A DNA stretch of 64,000 nt from Salinicola salarius (lineage in GTDB: Bacteria > Pseudomonadota > Gammaproteobacteria > Pseudomonadales > Halomonadaceae). Where the stretch lies: contig NZ_PZJT01000009.1 in NCBI RefSeq assembly GCF_003206135.1, forward strand, positions 59,387 to 123,386. The letters run 5' to 3'. Shown here one piece after another: positions 1 to 9,503 of the stretch; position 1 is the stretch's first letter, and each line of letters begins with the position of its first letter. The notes beneath the pieces were generated by a model. That model did no database searches. It was not told the origin of the DNA and saw only the letters and a list, made by a program, of their open reading frames with translations. A program made the position numbers and the translations under genes.

Positions 1-260
1 TGGCGATAGAGCAGTGCCACTTTGCCCAGTGTCTGGACCAGTTCCGCGCCGGAAAGCTCGACCAGTTCCTCGACCATGGCCTGGCGCTCATCGCGCTCGG
101 GGATCGCCAGCTTGACCTTGATCAGTTCATGATCGCGTAGCGCGCGCTCGAGTTCCTGCTGGGCACCTTCGCTCAAACCGTTTTCACTGACGGTGACGAT
201 CGGCTGCAGGTGGTGGCCGATGCTGCGGAAGGCTTTCTTTTGTGCGGATGATAGGCTCAT
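1..260 (-). CDS. yhbY: YhbY-family ribosome assembly RNA-binding protein, 3' end cut off by the window
   Basis: The reverse strand reads from an ATG at 258-260 (MSLSSAQKKAFRSIGHHLQP...) through about 86 codons to the left edge without a stop, so the C-terminus is missing. The sequence fits the single CRS1/YhbY (CRM) domain: the N-terminal helix AQKKAFR, the segment VTVSENGLSEG, and ERALRDHELIKVKL. In Escherichia coli YhbY binds pre-50S particles and is about 97 residues, so only around ten residues are lost. It is divergent from rlmE, another 50S maturation factor, which is the usual gammaproteobacterial arrangement. The 254 bases between the two starts hold no other gene that I can support. 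Confidence 0.9.
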   Translation of the reverse strand, partial: MSLSSAQKKAFRSIGHHLQPIVTVSENGLSEGAQQELERALRDHELIKVKLAIPERDERQAMVEELVELSGAELVQTLGKVALLYR

Positions 261-514
261 GATAGTCTGACCGTTGAACTTCGCGATAATTGTCAGCGGT
301 GCTGCCATCGGTCTCACCACCGCACTGTCGAAACGCCTCATGGTACGGGTTTCGACCGCAACAGGAAAGATGTCGTCGGTTCAGAAGGCGTGTCCCGAAA
401 CCGGCAGAAATGTCCCGGGACTTATGAAGGCAGCGCCTCTGGTTCTTTCGCTTCGGGCTTCGAGCCTCGCATCTCCGCTATACGTTCTTTGGCTATTCTT
501 TCAGGTGATCATCA

Positions 515-1192
515 GTGGTGCGCTCTTCAAGCTCAGGCCCCAAATCCAGTCCCGACAAGACCGGTTCTTCTACCCGGCAGAGCAAAAGCAGCGCTGGCTG
601 GTTGAAGGAGCATTTCGACGATCGCTACGTGCAGCAGTCATGGAAAGACGGTTATCGTTCGCGTGCAAGCTATAAGTTGCTGGAACTGGACGAGCGTGAC
701 AAGTTATTGCGCACAGGCATGACGGTGATCGATCTGGGTGCTGCTCCTGGCGGCTGGAGCCAGATTGCCGCGGAGAAGGTCGGCAGCGAAGGTCTGGTGA
801 TCGCCTCCGACATCCTGGAAATGGATGCGCTGGCGGGCGTCAGCTTCATCCACGGCGATTTCACCGAAGAAAGCGTGCTGGAATCGATTCTGGCAGAGCT
901 TGGCGGACGCCCCGTCGATCTGGTGCTTTCCGACATGGCGCCGAACATGAGCGGCATGGCGGCGATCGACCAGCCACAGGCGATGTATCTGGTCGAGCTG
1001 GCGCTCGATCTCGCGAAACAGACATTGTCGCCCGGTGGCCATTTTCTGGCCAAGGTATTTCAGGGCGAAGGATTCGATGACTACCTGCGTGATCTGCGAG
1101 GCAGCTTCCGCAAGGTGGTAACGCGCAAGCCGGAGGCATCACGGGCCCGTTCTCGCGAAGTCTATCTGCTGGCGCAAGGATTTCAGGGCTAG
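515..1192 (+). CDS. rlmE: 23S rRNA 2'-O-ribose methyltransferase RlmE (FtsJ/RrmJ)
   Basis: This 225-residue protein methylates the 2'-O of a uridine in the A-loop of 23S rRNA (U2552 in E. coli) late in 50S assembly. The SAM-binding motif [11 protein letters not shown] starts near residue 73. The family's K-D-K-E catalytic set can be placed in [27 protein letters not shown] and SREVYLL. The start is a GTG at 515 (a second GTG follows at 518), and the first 27 residues are low-complexity, Ser-rich and unlike the compact E. coli start, so the true start is a little uncertain. It sits just before ftsH, as in E. coli (rrmJ-ftsH). Confidence 0.95.
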   Translation: MVRSSSSGPKSSPDKTGSSTRQSKSSAGWLKEHFDDRYVQQSWKDGYRSRASYKLLELDERDKLLRTGMTVIDLGAAPGGWSQIAAEKVGSEGLVIASDILEMDALAGVSFIHGDFTEESVLESILAELGGRPVDLVLSDMAPNMSGMAAIDQPQAMYLVELALDLAKQTLSPGGHFLAKVFQGEGFDDYLRDLRGSFRKVVTRKPEASRARSREVYLLAQGFQG

Positions 1193-1282
1193 GCTTGCAA
1201 GCGTGGTTGAACGCCCCCATCTGGTGTAGTGTCAGATCACGGCAAGCGCAGGCAGCAAGATTCGTACTACGAGGGTGGTGTC

Positions 1283-3250
1283 TTGAACGACATGGCGAAG
1301 AATTTAATTCTCTGGTTGGTCATCGCGGCTGTGCTGCTGACGGTGTTCAACAACTTTAGCGTCGATAGCTCGCCGCAGACGACGAGCTATTCACAGTTCG
1401 TGCAGCAGGTCCAGAACGACCAGGTGCGCAGCGTGACCATCGATGGCTACACCATCAATGGCGAGCGCAAGGACGGCACGCAGTTCCAGACGATCAGACC
1501 GGCGGCGCAGGATCCCAAGCTGATGGACGATCTGCTGGCGCATGACGTCACCGTGGTCGGCCAGAAGCCCGAAGAGCAGAGCCTGTGGACGCGCTTGCTG
1601 ATCGCCAGCTTCCCGATCCTGCTGATTCTGGGCATCTTCATCTTCTTCATGCGCCAGATGCAGGGTGGCGGCAGTGGCCGAGGCGGCCCGATGAGCTTCG
1701 GCAAGTCGAAAGCCAAGCTGCTGAGCCAGGATCAGATCAAGTCTACCTTCGCCGACGTCGCGGGCTGTGACGAAGCCAAGGAAGAGGTCGTCGAGCTGGT
1801 CGACTTCCTCAAGGATCCGTCGAAATTCCAGCGCCTGGGCGGCCAGATTCCCCGCGGCGTGCTGATGGTGGGGCCGCCGGGTACCGGCAAGACATTGCTG
1901 GCCAAGGCGATCGCCGGCGAGGCCAAGGTGCCGTTCTTCAGCATCTCCGGCTCGGATTTCGTCGAGATGTTTGTTGGCGTGGGCGCTTCCCGCGTTCGTG
2001 ACATGTTCGAGCAGGCCAAGAAGCAGGCTCCGTGCATCATCTTCATCGACGAGATCGATGCCGTCGGTCGCCATCGTGGTTCCGGCATGGGCGGCGGTCA
2101 CGACGAGCGCGAGCAGACGCTGAACCAGTTGCTGGTCGAAATGGACGGCTTCGAGGCCAACGACGGCATCATCGTCATTGCCGCCACCAACCGTCCGGAC
2201 GTTCTGGATCCGGCGCTGCTGCGTCCCGGTCGTTTCGACCGTCAGGTCACCGTGCCGCTTCCCGACATTCGGGGGCGTGAGCATATTCTCAACGTTCATC
2301 TGCGCAAGGTGCCGATGGCCGATGGCGTGCAGGCGAGCATCATCGCCCGCGGTACGCCGGGCTTCTCCGGCGCCGACCTGGCCAATCTGGTCAACGAGGC
2401 AGCGCTGTTCGCGGCTCGCCGCAATCGCCGCACCGTCGGCATGGAGGAGCTGGAGCTGGCCAAGGACAAGATCATGATGGGCGCCGAACGTCGCTCCATG
2501 GTTATGTCGGAGAAGGATAAGCTGAACACCGCTTATCACGAGTCAGGGCATGCCATCATTGGCCTGATCATGCCGGAGCATGATCCGGTCTATAAGGTCA
2601 CCATCATTCCCCGTGGCCGAGCGCTGGGCGTGACCATGTTCCTTCCCGAGGAAGATCGTTACAGCTACTCGCGCCAGCAGATCATCAGCCAGCTCTGCTC
2701 CCTGTTCGGCGGTCGTATCGCGGAAGAGATGACGCTGGGGCCGAATGGCGTGACCACCGGCGCTTCCAACGACATCAAGCGTGCTACCGAGCTGGCGCAC
2801 AGCATGGTCGCCAAGTGGGGGCTGTCCGAAGAGATGGGGCCGTTGATGTACGACGAGGACGAGTCCCATCAGTTCCTCGGCGGGCCGGGCCAGGGTGGCG
2901 GCAAGCTGACCTCCGGCGAGACATCGACCCGTCTCGACAAGGAAGTGCGTCGCATCATCGACGAGTGCTACGCGATGGCGCGCAAGATCCTCGAGGACAA
3001 CCGCGACAAGCTCGATCTGATGGCCGAGGCGCTGATGCAGTACGAGACCATCGATGCCGCGCAGCTCAAGGACATCATGGAAGGCCGCAAGCCGCGTCCG
3101 CCGAAGGATTGGGGCGACGACGGGCCGACTTCGGGTTCCGGCCGTCCTGTCGATGACCCGGAGCCGCAGCCGAGCGGTGAAGGTTCGCCGGATGACGAGT
3201 CGGGAAATCGACGGCCTTCGGATCCGCTGGGCGGGTCATCGGGGCTCTGA
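1283..3250 (+). CDS. ftsH: ATP-dependent zinc metalloprotease FtsH
   Basis: FtsH is an inner-membrane hexameric AAA protease that degrades misfolded membrane proteins and regulatory substrates. From the proposed start it has a transmembrane helix near residues 6-25, a short periplasmic domain, a second helix near 105-123, Walker A GPPGTGKT near 197-204, the DEIDAVGR Walker B region, and the zinc site HESGH at 419-423. An in-frame GTG at 1229 would add 18 residues. I prefer the TTG at 1283 because GAGGG lies seven bases upstream and it gives [11 protein letters not shown], close to the E. coli start MAKNLILW at 1292. The Gly/Pro/Asp-rich tail is typical of the family. Confidence 0.96.
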   Translation: MNDMAKNLILWLVIAAVLLTVFNNFSVDSSPQTTSYSQFVQQVQNDQVRSVTIDGYTINGERKDGTQFQTIRPAAQDPKLMDDLLAHDVTVVGQKPEEQSLWTRLLIASFPILLILGIFIFFMRQMQGGGSGRGGPMSFGKSKAKLLSQDQIKSTFADVAGCDEAKEEVVELVDFLKDPSKFQRLGGQIPRGVLMVGPPGTGKTLLAKAIAGEAKVPFFSISGSDFVEMFVGVGASRVRDMFEQAKKQAPCIIFIDEIDAVGRHRGSGMGGGHDEREQTLNQLLVEMDGFEANDGIIVIAATNRPDVLDPALLRPGRFDRQVTVPLPDIRGREHILNVHLRKVPMADGVQASIIARGTPGFSGADLANLVNEAALFAARRNRRTVGMEELELAKDKIMMGAERRSMVMSEKDKLNTAYHESGHAIIGLIMPEHDPVYKVTIIPRGRALGVTMFLPEEDRYSYSRQQIISQLCSLFGGRIAEEMTLGPNGVTTGASNDIKRATELAHSMVAKWGLSEEMGPLMYDEDESHQFLGGPGQGGGKLTSGETSTRLDKEVRRIIDECYAMARKILEDNRDKLDLMAEALMQYETIDAAQLKDIMEGRKPRPPKDWGDDGPTSGSGRPVDDPEPQPSGEGSPDDESGNRRPSDPLGGSSGL

Positions 3251-3284
3251 TGTGGCCCATTGACGAAATGAAATGACAGACTTG

Positions 3285-3319
3285 CAGCGGGGCGTCAGAG
3301 ATGGCGCCCCGCTGTATTT
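3285..3319 (+). terminator. Hairpin, likely terminator downstream of ftsH
   Basis: Ten perfect base pairs (CAGCGGGGCG with CGCCCCGCTG) enclose a ten-base loop, followed by TATTTC. It lies 34 bases after the ftsH stop and 62 before folP. The T-run is weak, so read-through into folP is possible. Confidence 0.6.
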
Positions 3320-3380
3320 CGGACGGTTGCACAACACTCTCGGTCTGCCTAGAGTGAACGCTTTTTGAGCGACGACTCCC

Positions 3381-4262
3381 ATGACAGATTCGGTATCCAC
3401 TGGCGTCCAATTACGCTGTGGTCATCATCATCTCGACCTTTCACGCCCCCGCGTCATGGGCATTCTCAATGTGACGCCGGATTCTTTTTCGGATGGCGGT
3501 CGACACGACCGGCTGGATGCTGCTCGCCGTCATGCCGAGCGTCTGCTGCAGGAAGGTGCGGCCATCATCGACGTGGGCGGCGAGTCGACACGGCCGGGGG
3601 CCGAGCCGGTGACGCTGGAAACCGAACGGGAGCGCGTGTTGCCCGTGGTCGAGATGCTGGTGTCGGAGTTCGATGCGCTGGTCTCGGTCGACACCAGTGC
3701 GCCCGAACTGATGCGGGAAGTCGCCGAAGCCGGTGCCGGCATGATCAATGACGTGCGCTCGCTGACGCGCCCAGGCGCGCTCGAGGCGGCGGCGGACACT
3801 GGTCTGCCCGTGTGTCTGATGCACATGCTGGGAGAGCCGCAGACGATGCAGCAGGCGCCGCACTACGATCGCCCCGTCGAAGCGGCCGTCGCCGATTTCC
3901 TGCGCGAGCGTATCGCGGTTTGCGAGGCGGCGGGCATCGCGCGGGAGCGGCTGCTGCTGGACCCGGGTTTCGGCTTTGCCAAGACTCTGGAGCACAACCT
4001 GCGGTTGCTCAATCGCATGGATGCGCTGGAAGCGCTGGGACTGCCGTTGCTCGTGGGAATGTCGCGCAAGAGCATGATCGGACAGGTACTGGAGCGCCCC
4101 GTCGATCAGCGCTTGCCTGGCGGGCTGGCGTTGAGCGTGATGGCGGTCGAGCGGGGCGCTAGAATCATCAGAGTGCATGATGTTGCGCCCACGGTCGATG
4201 CCATCAATATGGCTTGGGCAGTACTTCAGGAACGACCAGCTTCAGGAGCGAGGCGATCATGA
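3381..4262 (+). CDS. folP: Dihydropteroate synthase FolP
   Basis: FolP condenses 6-hydroxymethyl-7,8-dihydropterin pyrophosphate with p-aminobenzoate in folate synthesis and is the target of sulfonamides. The 293-residue protein has the signature [15 protein letters not shown] (about residues 26-40), the pterin-site segment [11 protein letters not shown], and SRKSMIG near the C-terminal third. The ATG at 3381 matches the family's usual length. The stop overlaps the glmM start in an ATGA arrangement at 4259-4262, so translation of the two is probably coupled, as in many gammaproteobacteria with ftsH-folP-glmM. Confidence 0.96.
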   Translation: MTDSVSTGVQLRCGHHHLDLSRPRVMGILNVTPDSFSDGGRHDRLDAARRHAERLLQEGAAIIDVGGESTRPGAEPVTLETERERVLPVVEMLVSEFDALVSVDTSAPELMREVAEAGAGMINDVRSLTRPGALEAAADTGLPVCLMHMLGEPQTMQQAPHYDRPVEAAVADFLRERIAVCEAAGIARERLLLDPGFGFAKTLEHNLRLLNRMDALEALGLPLLVGMSRKSMIGQVLERPVDQRLPGGLALSVMAVERGARIIRVHDVAPTVDAINMAWAVLQERPASGARRS

Positions 4263-5644
4263 GTAGACGTTATTTCGGTACCGACGGGATTCGCGGCACC
4301 GTTGGAGAGTATCCCATCACCGCCGACTTCATGCTGAAGCTGGGCTGGGCCATGGGCCGAGTGCTGGCGCGCAAACTGAGCAGCCATCAGGCTCGGCAGA
4401 AGTCCGCCCAGTCGACGCGGCCCAAGGTGATTATCGGTAAGGACACGCGCATTTCCGGGTACATGTTCGAATCGGCGCTGGAAGCGGGGCTTTCGGCTGC
4501 CGGGGCCGATGTCTCGTTGCTGGGGCCGATGCCGACACCGGGCATTGCCTATCTGACACGCACGTTCCGAGCCGATGCCGGGATCGTGATTTCGGCATCG
4601 CATAATCCCTATCAGGATAACGGCATCAAGTTTTTCTCGGCGGAAGGGCTGAAGCTCGCCGACGAGGTCGAGACCGAGATCGAGAACGAGCTCGACAAGC
4701 CGCTGGAGACCATGGCGCCGAACCAGCTCGGCAAGGCGGTCCGTATCAATGACGCCGCCGGACGCTACATCGAGTTCTGCAAGTCCACGGTTCACAATCG
4801 CCTCGAGCTGCACGGTTTGCGAATCGTGCTGGACTGCGCCCATGGCGCGACCTATCACATCGCACCCAACGTCTTTCGCGAGCTCGGTGCCGATGTCAGC
4901 GTGATCGGCGGCGAGCCCGACGGTCTCAATATCAATCAGAACGTGGGCTCGACGCATACAGAACGCTTGAGCGAGGCGGTTCTGGCGCGCCAGGCCGACC
5001 TGGGTATCGCGTTCGACGGCGATGGCGATCGCGTCCTGATGATCGATCGGCACGGAAAGCTGGTAGACGGCGACGAGATCCTCTATATCATCGCTCGTGA
5101 CCTGCACGCTCGCGGTAAATTGAATGGCGGCGTCGTGGGCACGCTCATGACCAATTTCGGCCTGGCGGCAGCCTTCGAGAAGCAGGGGATTCCCTTCGAG
5201 CGGGCCAAGGTGGGGGATCGTTATGTCGTCGAACGTCTGCTCGCCAACGACTGGCTGCTGGGAGGCGAGGCCTCCGGTCATATCGTCTGCCGCAACGTGC
5301 AGACCACTGGCGACGGCATCGTTTCCGCGCTGCAGGTGCTGGCAGTGATGGTGCGGGAAGAGGTGCCGCTGGAGCAGTTGCTGGAAGGCTTCGAAAAGGC
5401 ACCGCAGTCGCTGGTCAACGTGCGCCTGCCGAGCAACTATGATGCCAGGACCTTGCTGGACAGCGAGGCGCTGCGCCAGACGGTGAGCTCGGTCGAGGAT
5501 GAGCTTGGCGGCAGTGGTCGAGTGCTGTTGCGTCCTTCGGGCACCGAGCCGCTGATCCGAGTCATGGTAGAGGGGCGGCCGCGCTTCGACGTCCAGGCCA
5601 TGGCGCAGCGAATTGCCGATAGTGTCGAAACTCTGATTGCCTGA
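4259..5644 (+). CDS. glmM: Phosphoglucosamine mutase GlmM
   Basis: GlmM interconverts glucosamine-6-phosphate and glucosamine-1-phosphate for UDP-GlcNAc, peptidoglycan and LPS. The start at 4259 ([14 protein letters not shown]) overlaps the folP stop; an upstream in-frame start at 4214 would lie inside folP and add nothing conserved. The phosphoserine loop is [12 protein letters not shown], with the active Ser near residue 114, and the metal loop is DGDGDR. At 461 residues it is longer than the 445-residue E. coli protein, mainly through about 14 extra residues (around 40-54) between the first helix and [12 protein letters not shown]. The C-terminal phosphate-binding loop [14 protein letters not shown] is intact. 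Confidence 0.96.
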   Translation: MSRRYFGTDGIRGTVGEYPITADFMLKLGWAMGRVLARKLSSHQARQKSAQSTRPKVIIGKDTRISGYMFESALEAGLSAAGADVSLLGPMPTPGIAYLTRTFRADAGIVISASHNPYQDNGIKFFSAEGLKLADEVETEIENELDKPLETMAPNQLGKAVRINDAAGRYIEFCKSTVHNRLELHGLRIVLDCAHGATYHIAPNVFRELGADVSVIGGEPDGLNINQNVGSTHTERLSEAVLARQADLGIAFDGDGDRVLMIDRHGKLVDGDEILYIIARDLHARGKLNGGVVGTLMTNFGLAAAFEKQGIPFERAKVGDRYVVERLLANDWLLGGEASGHIVCRNVQTTGDGIVSALQVLAVMVREEVPLEQLLEGFEKAPQSLVNVRLPSNYDARTLLDSEALRQTVSSVEDELGGSGRVLLRPSGTEPLIRVMVEGRPRFDVQAMAQRIADSVETLIA

Positions 5645-5723
5645 GCCGACCAGATAGCCAAGAGCACTTGTTGTCTTGCTGTCAAGGCTCTTATACCATG
5701 TCGCACCACCGACAGGAGGTTGC

Positions 5724-6473
5724 ATGCGCAAGCCGCTGATCGCGGGTAACTGGAAGATGAATGGCTCGGCGGAATTGATCGAGACGTTTGGTCGAGCATT
5801 TGCAGAGACGGATCTGGCGTCGTCGGTCGATGTCGTGATCCATCCTCCGTTTCCCTATCTCGATGCTGCACGCCGCGCCTTTGCGGATACGTTCGTCGGC
5901 CTGGGAGCGCAGACGCTCAATCCGTTGCATTCCGGTGCCCGGACCGGGGAAGTCAGCGGGCAGATGCTCAGCGAGTTCGGGGTCGAGTACGTATTGGTCG
6001 GCCATTCCGAGCGTCGTCAGCTCTATCATGAAAGTGATGAACAGGTTTACGAGCGCGTGATAGCGGCGCTCGGCGCAGGGCTCAAGCCGATTCTCTGCGT
6101 GGGTGAAACCCTTGAAGAACGTGATGCCGGCCGATCCGAGGATGTCGTGCTGCGCCAGGTGGGATACGTCATGGCCCGGCTCGAGCCGGGGCAGCGCCAG
6201 CAAATGACGATCGCCTACGAGCCCGTCTGGGCCATCGGCACCGGGCGTACGGCGACGCCAGAGCAGGCTCAGCAGATGATGGCTGCGATTCGCGGCTATC
6301 AGGCCGGTTTCGATCGTGAACTGGCCGATGCATTGCGTCTGCTCTATGGCGGCAGCATGAATGCGGGTAACGCCCAGGAGTTGCTCGCGCAGCAGGATAT
6401 CGACGGCGGCCTGATCGGCGGTGCGTCGCTCAAGGTCGACGATTTCATAGCGATTTGTCAGTCAGCAGGTTGA
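5724..6473 (+). CDS. tpiA: Triosephosphate isomerase TpiA
   Basis: TpiA interconverts dihydroxyacetone phosphate and glyceraldehyde-3-phosphate in glycolysis and gluconeogenesis. The 249-residue protein begins MRKPLIAGNWKMNG, and the ATG at 5724 follows a strong CAGGAGGT at 5713-5720; an in-frame start at 5676 is therefore unlikely. The catalytic residues are visible: Lys11 (NWK), His94 (LVGHSERR) and Glu166 (AYEPVWAIGTG). The phosphate-binding GGSMNAGNA and GGASL segments are intact. secG starts four bases after the stop, so the two are probably co-transcribed. Confidence 0.97.
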   Translation: MRKPLIAGNWKMNGSAELIETFGRAFAETDLASSVDVVIHPPFPYLDAARRAFADTFVGLGAQTLNPLHSGARTGEVSGQMLSEFGVEYVLVGHSERRQLYHESDEQVYERVIAALGAGLKPILCVGETLEERDAGRSEDVVLRQVGYVMARLEPGQRQQMTIAYEPVWAIGTGRTATPEQAQQMMAAIRGYQAGFDRELADALRLLYGGSMNAGNAQELLAQQDIDGGLIGGASLKVDDFIAICQSAG

Positions 6474-6477
6474 TTTC

Positions 6478-6858
6478 ATGCAGATAGCGATTTTGTTGGT
6501 TCATGTTCTGGCCGCCATTGCACTGGTGGTGCTGGTCCTGTTGCAGCAGGGCAAGGGTGCCGAGGCCGGTGCAGCTTTTGGTGGCGGATCTTCGCAGACC
6601 GTCTTCGGCTCACGCGGCAGTGGCGGGTTCCTGTCCAAGCTGACCGGCGGCCTGGCGGCGCTCTTTTTCGTCACCTCTCTGGGGTTGGCCTATTTCGCGA
6701 CCAGCGCCAGCAGCGCGCCGCAGAGCGGTATTCCCGATGCGCAAGTGATCGAACAGCAACATAATGGTGCGCCGACCCTTGACGACGGCGACCAAAGCGG
6801 GAATAATGCTGCGCCAGCACTCGAGGAAGATGGCGGTCAGAAATCGTCAAATCCTTGA
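6478..6858 (+). CDS. secG: Preprotein translocase subunit SecG
   Basis: SecG is the small third subunit of the SecYEG inner-membrane channel and stimulates SecA-driven export. This 126-residue protein has two transmembrane segments (about residues 2-22 and 57-77) separated by the conserved cytosolic loop LLQQGKGAEAGAAFGGGSSQTVFGSRGSGGFLS-like region (described in two parts: LLQQGKGAEAG then FGGGSSQTVFGSRG). The tail is Asp/Gln-rich and low in complexity, which is common for SecG. The order tpiA-secG-tRNA-Leu resembles the secG-leuU layout of E. coli. Confidence 0.94.
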   Translation: MQIAILLVHVLAAIALVVLVLLQQGKGAEAGAAFGGGSSQTVFGSRGSGGFLSKLTGGLAALFFVTSLGLAYFATSASSAPQSGIPDAQVIEQQHNGAPTLDDGDQSGNNAAPALEEDGGQKSSNP

Positions 6859-6909
6859 GTGGAAAGGAAATTCACAGCCTTCGATGAAACGGTTGAAAGC
6901 AGTGAATTG

Positions 6910-6933
6910 GTGTGGCGCCTAGGCGCTGCACAC
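6910..6933 (+). other. Hairpin between secG and tRNA-Leu
   Basis: GTGTG and GCGCC pair with GGCGC and CACAC around a tiny TA centre, ending seven bases before the tRNA. It could be a weak secG terminator or a structure in a joint transcript that guides tRNA 5' processing. No T-run follows. Confidence 0.35.
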
Positions 6934-6940
6934 CCCTGAT

Positions 6941-7027
6941 GCCGAAGTGGTGGAATTGGTAGACACGCTATCTTGAGGGGGTAGTGACCTTACGGTCGTG
7001 CGGGTTCAAGTCCCGCCTTCGGCACCA
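6941..7027 (+). tRNA. leuU: tRNA-Leu(GAG)
   Basis: An 87-base class II tRNA with encoded CCA. The acceptor stem GCCGAAG pairs with CTTCGGC; the T-arm is GCGGG-TTCAAGT-CCCGC. The anticodon loop TTGAGGG between CTATC and GGTAG gives anticodon GAG, reading CUC/CUU. The long variable arm expected for tRNA-Leu is present. E. coli leuU, also GAG, lies at the same place after secG. Confidence 0.97.
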
Positions 7028-7118
7028 TCGTCAAGTCTTCCGGTCGAGCTGATTCGGACCTCTTAACGATACGCAAGACGATTCTTGTGAAAAGAATCAG
7101 GCGATATCGCGGCCTTCC

Positions 7119-7147
7119 TTGACCCATCCCAAGGTCGTTCCTATAAT
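7119..7147 (+). promoter_or_regulatory. Sigma-70 promoter of the initiator tRNA
   Basis: TTGACC at 7119-7124, a 17-base spacer and a perfect TATAAT at 7142-7147. Transcription would start near 7154, eight bases before the tRNA. The discriminator (CGCCAACC) is GC-rich, as is usual for stringently controlled stable RNA promoters. Confidence 0.85.
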
Positions 7148-7161
7148 CGCCAACCTGATGT

Positions 7162-7238
<77 letters not shown>

Positions 7239-7250
7239 AGTTTTTATGAA

Positions 7251-7277
7251 AGGCCCCTTCCTGAGAAGGGGCTTTTT
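7251..7277 (+). terminator. Rho-independent terminator after tRNA-fMet
   Basis: AGGCCCCTTC, loop CTGA, GAAGGGGCT and five T residues. It separates the tRNA from rimP, so the rimP operon needs read-through or a promoter between 7278 and 7400. I see no convincing promoter there. Confidence 0.85.
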
Positions 7278-7414
7278 GTTAGCAGCTTTGTCATTGTCAG
7301 CGCATTGTCGTTGTTAACGGCGCTGCTGACGTCATTGCCAGTCAGCCACCTAGCACCTTGCATTTCTCTCAACTCCCGGTCAGGTGCCTGATGCAACTGC
7401 TGTAGGAGTCGTTT

Positions 7415-7876
7415 GTGGTCACCAAGGACGCAGCACTGTATGCGATCATCGAGCCGGTGGTAACTGCCATGGGCTTTGAGTTGTGGGGCCTCGACTATCT
7501 GGCTCAGGGCAAGCATTCCAAGCTGATGATCTATATCGACAGCCCCAACGGGATCTCGGTTGACGATTGCGCCGACGTCAGCCGCCAGGTCAGTAGTGTC
7601 ATGGATGTCGAAGATCCGATCTCGGGCAACTACAACCTGGAGGTGTCTTCTCCGGGACTCGATCGCCCACTCTATACGCTCGATCATTTTTCGCGCTTCA
7701 GCGGTCACGTGGTGCAGCTCAAGTTGCGCACGGCGTTTGACGGTCGACGCAAGTTCCAGGGGCGCCTGGCCGGCATCGACGGCGACGAAGTGCTGCTGCA
7801 TATCGACTCGGAAGAGTACTGCTTTCCGATAGAAAGCATCGATCAGGCTCGTGTCGTCCCGCAGTTCGACGATTGA
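7415..7876 (+). CDS. rimP: Ribosome maturation factor RimP
   Basis: RimP assists assembly of the 30S subunit. This 153-residue protein matches the family in length and shows [10 protein letters not shown], the [15 protein letters not shown] segment, and [25 protein letters not shown], the most conserved stretch. It starts with GTG at 7415, with TAGGAG at 7403-7408 as the ribosome binding site. It is the first gene of the rimP-nusA-infB-rbfA-truB-rpsO operon. Confidence 0.95.
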   Translation: MVTKDAALYAIIEPVVTAMGFELWGLDYLAQGKHSKLMIYIDSPNGISVDDCADVSRQVSSVMDVEDPISGNYNLEVSSPGLDRPLYTLDHFSRFSGHVVQLKLRTAFDGRRKFQGRLAGIDGDEVLLHIDSEEYCFPIESIDQARVVPQFDD

Positions 7877-7982
7877 TTCGACCACCTATCATTTGGTGAC
7901 CCAGTTATTCGTGGCTGACTCAGGATTCGACACCGATTCAGTTATTCGAGATCAAGAACCGGTTTTTCGGCGAGGCATAGGC

Positions 7983-9476
7983 ATGAGCAAAGAGATACTG
8001 CTGGTCGTTGACGCCATCTCCAACGAGAAGAGCGTGCCCCGAGACGTCATTTTCGAGGCTGTCGAAGCGGCGTTGGCCAGCGCGTCGCGCAAGCGTTTCG
8101 AAGGTCAGGACGTCAGTATTCGCGTCCAGATTGATCGCCGCACCGGCGAGTACGATACTTTCCGTCGCTGGGTCGTGGTCGAGGACGAAGAGTACCTCAG
8201 CGAAGATCGTGAAATTCCGCTCTCCGAGGCAGAAAAGCGCGAGCCGCCGCTGGCGGTGGGCGATGTCGTCGAAGAACAGATCGAATCGGTGGCTTTCGGG
8301 CGCATCGCGGCGCAGACCGCCAAGCAGGTCATCGTGCAGAAGGTGCGCGAAGCCGAGCGTGCCCAGATCGTCAGGCATTACGCCGAGCGAGAAGGCGAAC
8401 TGGTCGCGGGTATCGTCAAGAAAACGACACGTGACGGCCTGATCATCGACCTCGGCGAGAACGCAGAGGGCTTCTTGCCGCGGGGCGAGATGATCCCCGG
8501 CGAGCGCTACCGCATGAACGAGCGGGTACGGGCCCTGTTGTGGAAAGTCGATGCGGAAGCGCGCGGTTCCCAGCTCATCCTGTCCCGGACCAAACCGGGC
8601 ATGCTGGTCGAGCTTTTCAAGATCGAAGTGCCGGAAATCGCCGAACAGCTGATCGAGATCAAGGGGGCCGCCCGCGATCCGGGGGCGCGCGCCAAGATCG
8701 CGGTCAAGACCAATGACAGGCGCATCGACCCGGTCGGTGCCTGTGTCGGCATGCGTGGTTCACGCGTGCAGGCGGTATCCAACGAGCTGCGTAACGAGCG
8801 CGTGGATATCATTTTATGGGACGACAACCCTGCGCAGTTGGTGATCAACGCCATGGCGCCGGCGGAAGTCGCTTCTATTCTCGTCGATGAAGATGCCCAT
8901 TCGATGGACGTCGCCGTCGGCGAAGACAACCTCGCTCAGGCCATCGGTCGTAGCGGCCAGAACGTCAGACTCGCCAGCGAGTTGACGGGGTGGACGCTCA
9001 ACGTGATGACCGTTGACGAAGCCGAGGGCAAACGCGAGCAGGAAGTCGACAGCCTGGTCGAATATTTCATCAACCATCTCGAGATCGACGAAGACGTCGC
9101 CCGTATCCTGGTCGAGGAAGGGTTCACGACGATCGAAGAGCTGGCCTACGTGCCGCTCGAAGAGATGCTGGAGATCGAAGAGTTCGATGAGGATCTGGTC
9201 GAGGAACTTCGTGCAAGAGCCAAGGATGAGCTTCTCAACTTGGCCATCGCGACGGAAGAGCAATTGGATGGCGCTCAGCCCGCCGAAGACCTTCTCACGA
9301 TGGACGGCATGGACCGCCACCTGGCTTTCATTCTTGCCAGCCGTGGCATCGTCACCATGGAGGACCTCGCAGAACAGTCCATCGAGGATCTGAAGGATAT
9401 CGACGACGTGGACGAGGAGCGCGCAGCGGCACTGATCATGACTGCCCGTGCGCCTTGGTTTCAGAGCGAAGAGTAA
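7983..9476 (+). CDS. nusA: Transcription termination/antitermination factor NusA
   Basis: NusA binds RNA polymerase and modulates pausing, intrinsic termination and antitermination. The 497-residue protein starts at [18 protein letters not shown] (ATG at 7983); an in-frame upstream extension from 7851 overlaps rimP and is not conserved. It has the N-terminal polymerase-binding domain, an S1 domain near residues 135-200 ([16 protein letters not shown]), two KH domains ([11 protein letters not shown] and [18 protein letters not shown]), and both C-terminal acidic repeats, as in E. coli (495 residues). Confidence 0.97.
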   Translation: MSKEILLVVDAISNEKSVPRDVIFEAVEAALASASRKRFEGQDVSIRVQIDRRTGEYDTFRRWVVVEDEEYLSEDREIPLSEAEKREPPLAVGDVVEEQIESVAFGRIAAQTAKQVIVQKVREAERAQIVRHYAEREGELVAGIVKKTTRDGLIIDLGENAEGFLPRGEMIPGERYRMNERVRALLWKVDAEARGSQLILSRTKPGMLVELFKIEVPEIAEQLIEIKGAARDPGARAKIAVKTNDRRIDPVGACVGMRGSRVQAVSNELRNERVDIILWDDNPAQLVINAMAPAEVASILVDEDAHSMDVAVGEDNLAQAIGRSGQNVRLASELTGWTLNVMTVDEAEGKREQEVDSLVEYFINHLEIDEDVARILVEEGFTTIEELAYVPLEEMLEIEEFDEDLVEELRARAKDELLNLAIATEEQLDGAQPAEDLLTMDGMDRHLAFILASRGIVTMEDLAEQSIEDLKDIDDVDEERAAALIMTARAPWFQSEE

Positions 9477-9503
9477 CGTGGTCACGGGTTCAGGAGGGTC
9501 GTA

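Noticed and set aside
274-675. 133-residue open frame over the yhbY-rlmE spacer
   Set aside because: It runs into rlmE in another frame and shows no conserved motif.
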